NCBI GenBank assembly: GCA_021160785.1
Contig: JAGHBX010000288.1
Coordinates: 1-16,994 of the forward strand
Origin: Planctomycetota bacterium
GTDB lineage: Bacteria; Planctomycetota; Phycisphaerae; Sedimentisphaerales; Anaerohalosphaeraceae
Length of the DNA: 16,994 nt
Direction of reading: 5' to 3'
The notes under the pieces were generated by a model. It had not been told where the DNA came from, did not search any database, and worked only from the letters and a program-made list of their open reading frames with translations. Every line of letters starts with the position of its first letter. Position 1 is the stretch's first letter. The translations under genes and the position numbers were made by a program. Below are positions 15,474 through 16,994 of the stretch, in pieces.

Positions 15474-15502
15474 ATTGTATGCAGCAGGGTCCAAAAACAC
15501 AA
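15474..15502 (-). promoter_or_regulatory. Possible promoter of the 234-residue protein gene
   Basis: Minus strand TTGTGT (15497-15502), 17-base spacer, TACAAT (15474-15479), about 29 bases before the ATG at 15444. The -10 is the same TACAAT seen upstream of the oxidoreductase and of the left-end sulfatase; the -35 is weak. Confidence 0.4.
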
Positions 15503-15670
15503 AGATAAAAATCCCCCCGGCAAAAAAGGCCCATAATAATGCCGCGGGACACCCAGCCCGTGCACGTACCAATGCGTTTTTGTAACCGGTGGTTAAGTGC
15601 CCCCTGGTATATGACGATGATCAGTCTGAGTTTAATGAAGAATAATCCCTGTAATCGGCGTGATGTGATT

Positions 15671-15841
15671 ATGTTTGACCGACTCAAACGAAAGAAAAAG
15701 TTCAGGCGCAACTGGAAGGTGAGAGAGTACTCCATCGACGTATATCCCAGCAGCAGAAGCTGTATCAGGCGGGACATGAGTCACGTTCGGCCGCAGCAAC
15801 TGCCTCCGTTGATGGTCCGAAAAGCCGCCTGGCGACGATAA
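15671..15841 (+). CDS. Possible small basic protein, 56 residues
   Basis: An ATG at 15671 opens a 56-codon frame starting MFDRLKRKKKFRRNWKVRE and ending VRKAAWRR. It is very rich in Lys and Arg, as in small nucleic-acid-binding proteins. Its stop lies 24 bases before a strong terminator, which would fit a short transcription unit. Against it, no Shine-Dalgarno precedes the ATG, no good promoter is seen, and the second half is not clearly protein-like. It could equally be noncoding DNA or part of a small RNA ended by the terminator. The rest of 15503-15670 shows nothing I can name. Confidence 0.2.
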   Translation: MFDRLKRKKKFRRNWKVREYSIDVYPSSRSCIRRDMSHVRPQQLPPLMVRKAAWRR

Positions 15842-15865
15842 AAGCGATACCACCAAATCGTACCG

Positions 15866-15904
15866 AAAAAAGGCCTGTCCGAACAAACGGACGGGCCTTT
15901 TTTT
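15866..15904. terminator. Strong bidirectional Rho-independent terminator
   Basis: A stem GGCCTGTCCG (15872-15881) pairs with CGGACGGGCC (15888-15897) through one T-G wobble, with loop AACAAA. Runs of six A before it and seven T after it make it act in both directions. Leftwards it would end the SDR epimerase transcript, whose stop codon is at 16079. Rightwards it would end any transcript coming from about 15670. Confidence 0.85.
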
Positions 15905-15982
15905 GTTCGACCGTTTGCCGGCGACAATTTAAATCACTGCTTTGTATCTCGTACTCTTTCAAGACGGATTGTGTGACTTGTC

Positions 15983-16002
15983 ATTCCCGCGAAAGCGGGA
16001 AT
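15983..16002. repeat. dRS3-form hairpin repeat
   Basis: ATTCCCGC-GAAA-GCGGGAAT is a perfect 8-base stem with a GAAA tetraloop. It fits the ATTCCC-N8-GGGAAT form of Neisseria dRS3 elements and of the CATTCCCGC...GCGGGAATCCAG repeat found in many bacteria. GNRA loops make very stable RNA hairpins. Lying 77 bases or more beyond the epimerase stop codon, it would be in that gene's 3' UTR. Such sequences are sometimes targets of filamentous phages or of repeat mobilisation; nothing here shows an insertion. Confidence 0.6.
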
Positions 16003-16005
16003 CCA

Positions 16006-16032
16006 GAGATGACAATCGAAGATTGTCATCTC
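16006..16032. repeat. Perfect 12-base hairpin next to the dRS3-form repeat
   Basis: GAGATGACAATC (16006-16017) pairs perfectly with GATTGTCATCTC (16021-16032) around a GAA loop. It begins four bases after the first hairpin, so the two form a tandem pair between the epimerase and the terminator. No T-run follows in either direction, so it is not itself an intrinsic terminator. Confidence 0.65.
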
Positions 16033-16078
16033 CCGTCGCCAACAATTTGAAAGTTGACAGGCTACTGGTTCGGCATGC

Positions 16079-16975
16079 TCATGATCCCAGCACCGCGGCA
16101 AGCGCTTCGGCAAGATCGGGATGTTTGAACTCAAATCCGGCGTCGAGCAGTTTTTGCGGGACGGCCCGGTTGCTGAAAAGGAGCAGCTCGCGCCCCATGT
16201 CGCCGAAGATCAGCTTCAGGACGAATTCGGGAACGCGAAAAAAACATCCGCGGTGAAGCGTTCGGGCAAGGGCTCGGGAAAACTCCCTGTTGGTCACCGT
16301 TTGAGGCGATACGACATTGACGGGCCCGGCGATGGTGTCGTTTTCAAGAGCAAACATGATCACTGAGACCACATCGTCTATCGACACCCAGGGCATGTAC
16401 TGTTTGCCGCCGCCTAACGGCCCGCCCAGGTTGAGTTTGAAGGCAGGCAGCATCTTAGACAATGCGCCGCCGTCCTTGCTCAGCACCATGCCGAACCGTG
16501 TTTGAACGGTGCGGACGCCGAACTCTCCGGCCTTACGACACGCAGCCTCCCAGTCGCAGGCGACCTTTGTCAAGAATCCTTCTCCCGCCGGGGCTTCTTC
16601 CGTAAGCAGCGTCTCGCCCCGATCGCCGTAATACCCCACCCCGGAAGCAGAGATAAACACCTTGGGGCGGCTGTCCATCCCGGCGATATATTCACAAAGA
16701 AGCCGCGAGCCTTTGACGCGGCTGTCATAGATGCGTTTTCGCTTGGCAGCCGTCCACCTGCCCGCAATGCTCTCACCCGCCAGATGAATAACCGCATCGC
16801 ATCCGCCAAGCTTCGACTTGTCGATAGACCCCTCCATCGGATCCCACAGGATCTCATCCGCCCCGGCCTGTCGCGGAGGGCGAATCAGCCGATACACCTC
16901 ATGCCCCGCCCCCCTGAGAGCATCGGCCACAACAGAGCCAATCAACCCCGTCGATCCCGTCACCAATGTAATCAT
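16079..16975 (-). CDS. SDR-family NAD(P)-dependent epimerase, TIGR01777/YfcH type
   Basis: A 298-residue extended short-chain dehydrogenase-like protein. The nucleotide-binding loop is VTGSTGLIGS (G7, G10, G13). The block VIHLAGESIAGRWTAAKRKRI (62-82) and SASGVGYYGDRGE (109-121), with its Tyr-Tyr-Gly near the catalytic position, are signatures of the TIGR01777 subfamily. The C-terminal part (VPEFVLKLIFGDMGRELLLFSNRAVPQ) is the DUF1731 domain that follows the Rossmann domain in these proteins. Length and domains are complete. Family members include E. coli YfcH and plant GIANT CHLOROPLAST 1-like proteins; the substrate is not established. The ATG at 16975 has a GAGG about ten bases upstream. 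The promoter would lie beyond the window edge. Confidence 0.95.
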   Translation of the reverse strand: MITLVTGSTGLIGSVVADALRGAGHEVYRLIRPPRQAGADEILWDPMEGSIDKSKLGGCDAVIHLAGESIAGRWTAAKRKRIYDSRVKGSRLLCEYIAGMDSRPKVFISASGVGYYGDRGETLLTEEAPAGEGFLTKVACDWEAACRKAGEFGVRTVQTRFGMVLSKDGGALSKMLPAFKLNLGGPLGGGKQYMPWVSIDDVVSVIMFALENDTIAGPVNVVSPQTVTNREFSRALARTLHRGCFFRVPEFVLKLIFGDMGRELLLFSNRAVPQKLLDAGFEFKHPDLAEALAAVLGS

Positions 16976-16994
16976 CTCAAAGTCCCCTCAAGGA

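Noticed and set aside
15445..15777. N-terminal extension of the 234-residue protein to 15777
   Set aside because: It is Cys/Arg-rich and not protein-like, and it crosses the TACAAT promoter and the AGGAG site that serve the ATG at 15444.

Overview
The window is a stretch of bacterial chromosome, most likely from a planctomycete (Planctomycetota, probably Phycisphaerae-like). This is inferred from gene content, not from a marker gene. It holds two Tat-exported sulfatases, one with C-terminal HEAT-like repeats, a Tat-signal Gfo/Idh/MocA oxidoreductase, a sugar-isomerase TIM barrel beside a GH97 glycosidase, a LeuRS without the usual zinc cysteines, several TTG/GTG starts, and a dispersed-type palindromic repeat.

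Left part (1-7000): the window opens inside the N-terminus of a sulfatase read leftwards. Its promoter sits so close to the start codon that the mRNA is probably leaderless. A lipid-carrier glycosyltransferase (391-1947, +) follows and overlaps convergently, by 14 bases, a membrane methyltransferase (ICMT/PEMT type). That gene is tightly coupled behind a secreted Gfo/Idh/MocA oxidoreductase with its own promoter (TTGAAT-N17-TACAAT). Upstream lie an unassigned methyltransferase-like protein and a complete sulfatase. Sulfatases, oxidoreductase, isomerase and GH97 together suggest degradation of sulfated or complex polysaccharide; this is inference.

Middle (7000-10810): a leftward housekeeping run of fmdB-like zinc ribbon, a possible 51-codon ORF that exactly fills the gap, leuS, and a polytopic membrane protein. 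The zinc-ribbon gene has lost one metal-binding Cys. A GTGGCA-bounded double palindrome lies directly upstream of its ribosome-binding site.

Gene-poor stretch 10810-11343: it holds what I read as a decayed IS1380-family transposase tail (minus strand), then about 140 bases in which I see nothing, then a promoter for the rightward cupin gene. The cupin, a TIM-barrel isomerase/epimerase (TTG start) and the GH97 enzyme run rightwards from 11344 to 14688. The GH97 protein has an unusual set of residues at the known catalytic positions.

Right part (14740-16994): an unrecognised 234-residue protein (minus), a gap of about 630 bases with a possible small basic ORF, a strong bidirectional terminator and two tandem hairpins (one of dRS3 form), then a TIGR01777/YfcH-type SDR epimerase (minus).

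I found no CRISPR, defence system, phage module, tRNA or rRNA. The points most worth a second look are the GH97 active site, the transposon remnant, the fmdB-sORF-leuS junction, the degraded zinc ribbon and the leaderless sulfatase.
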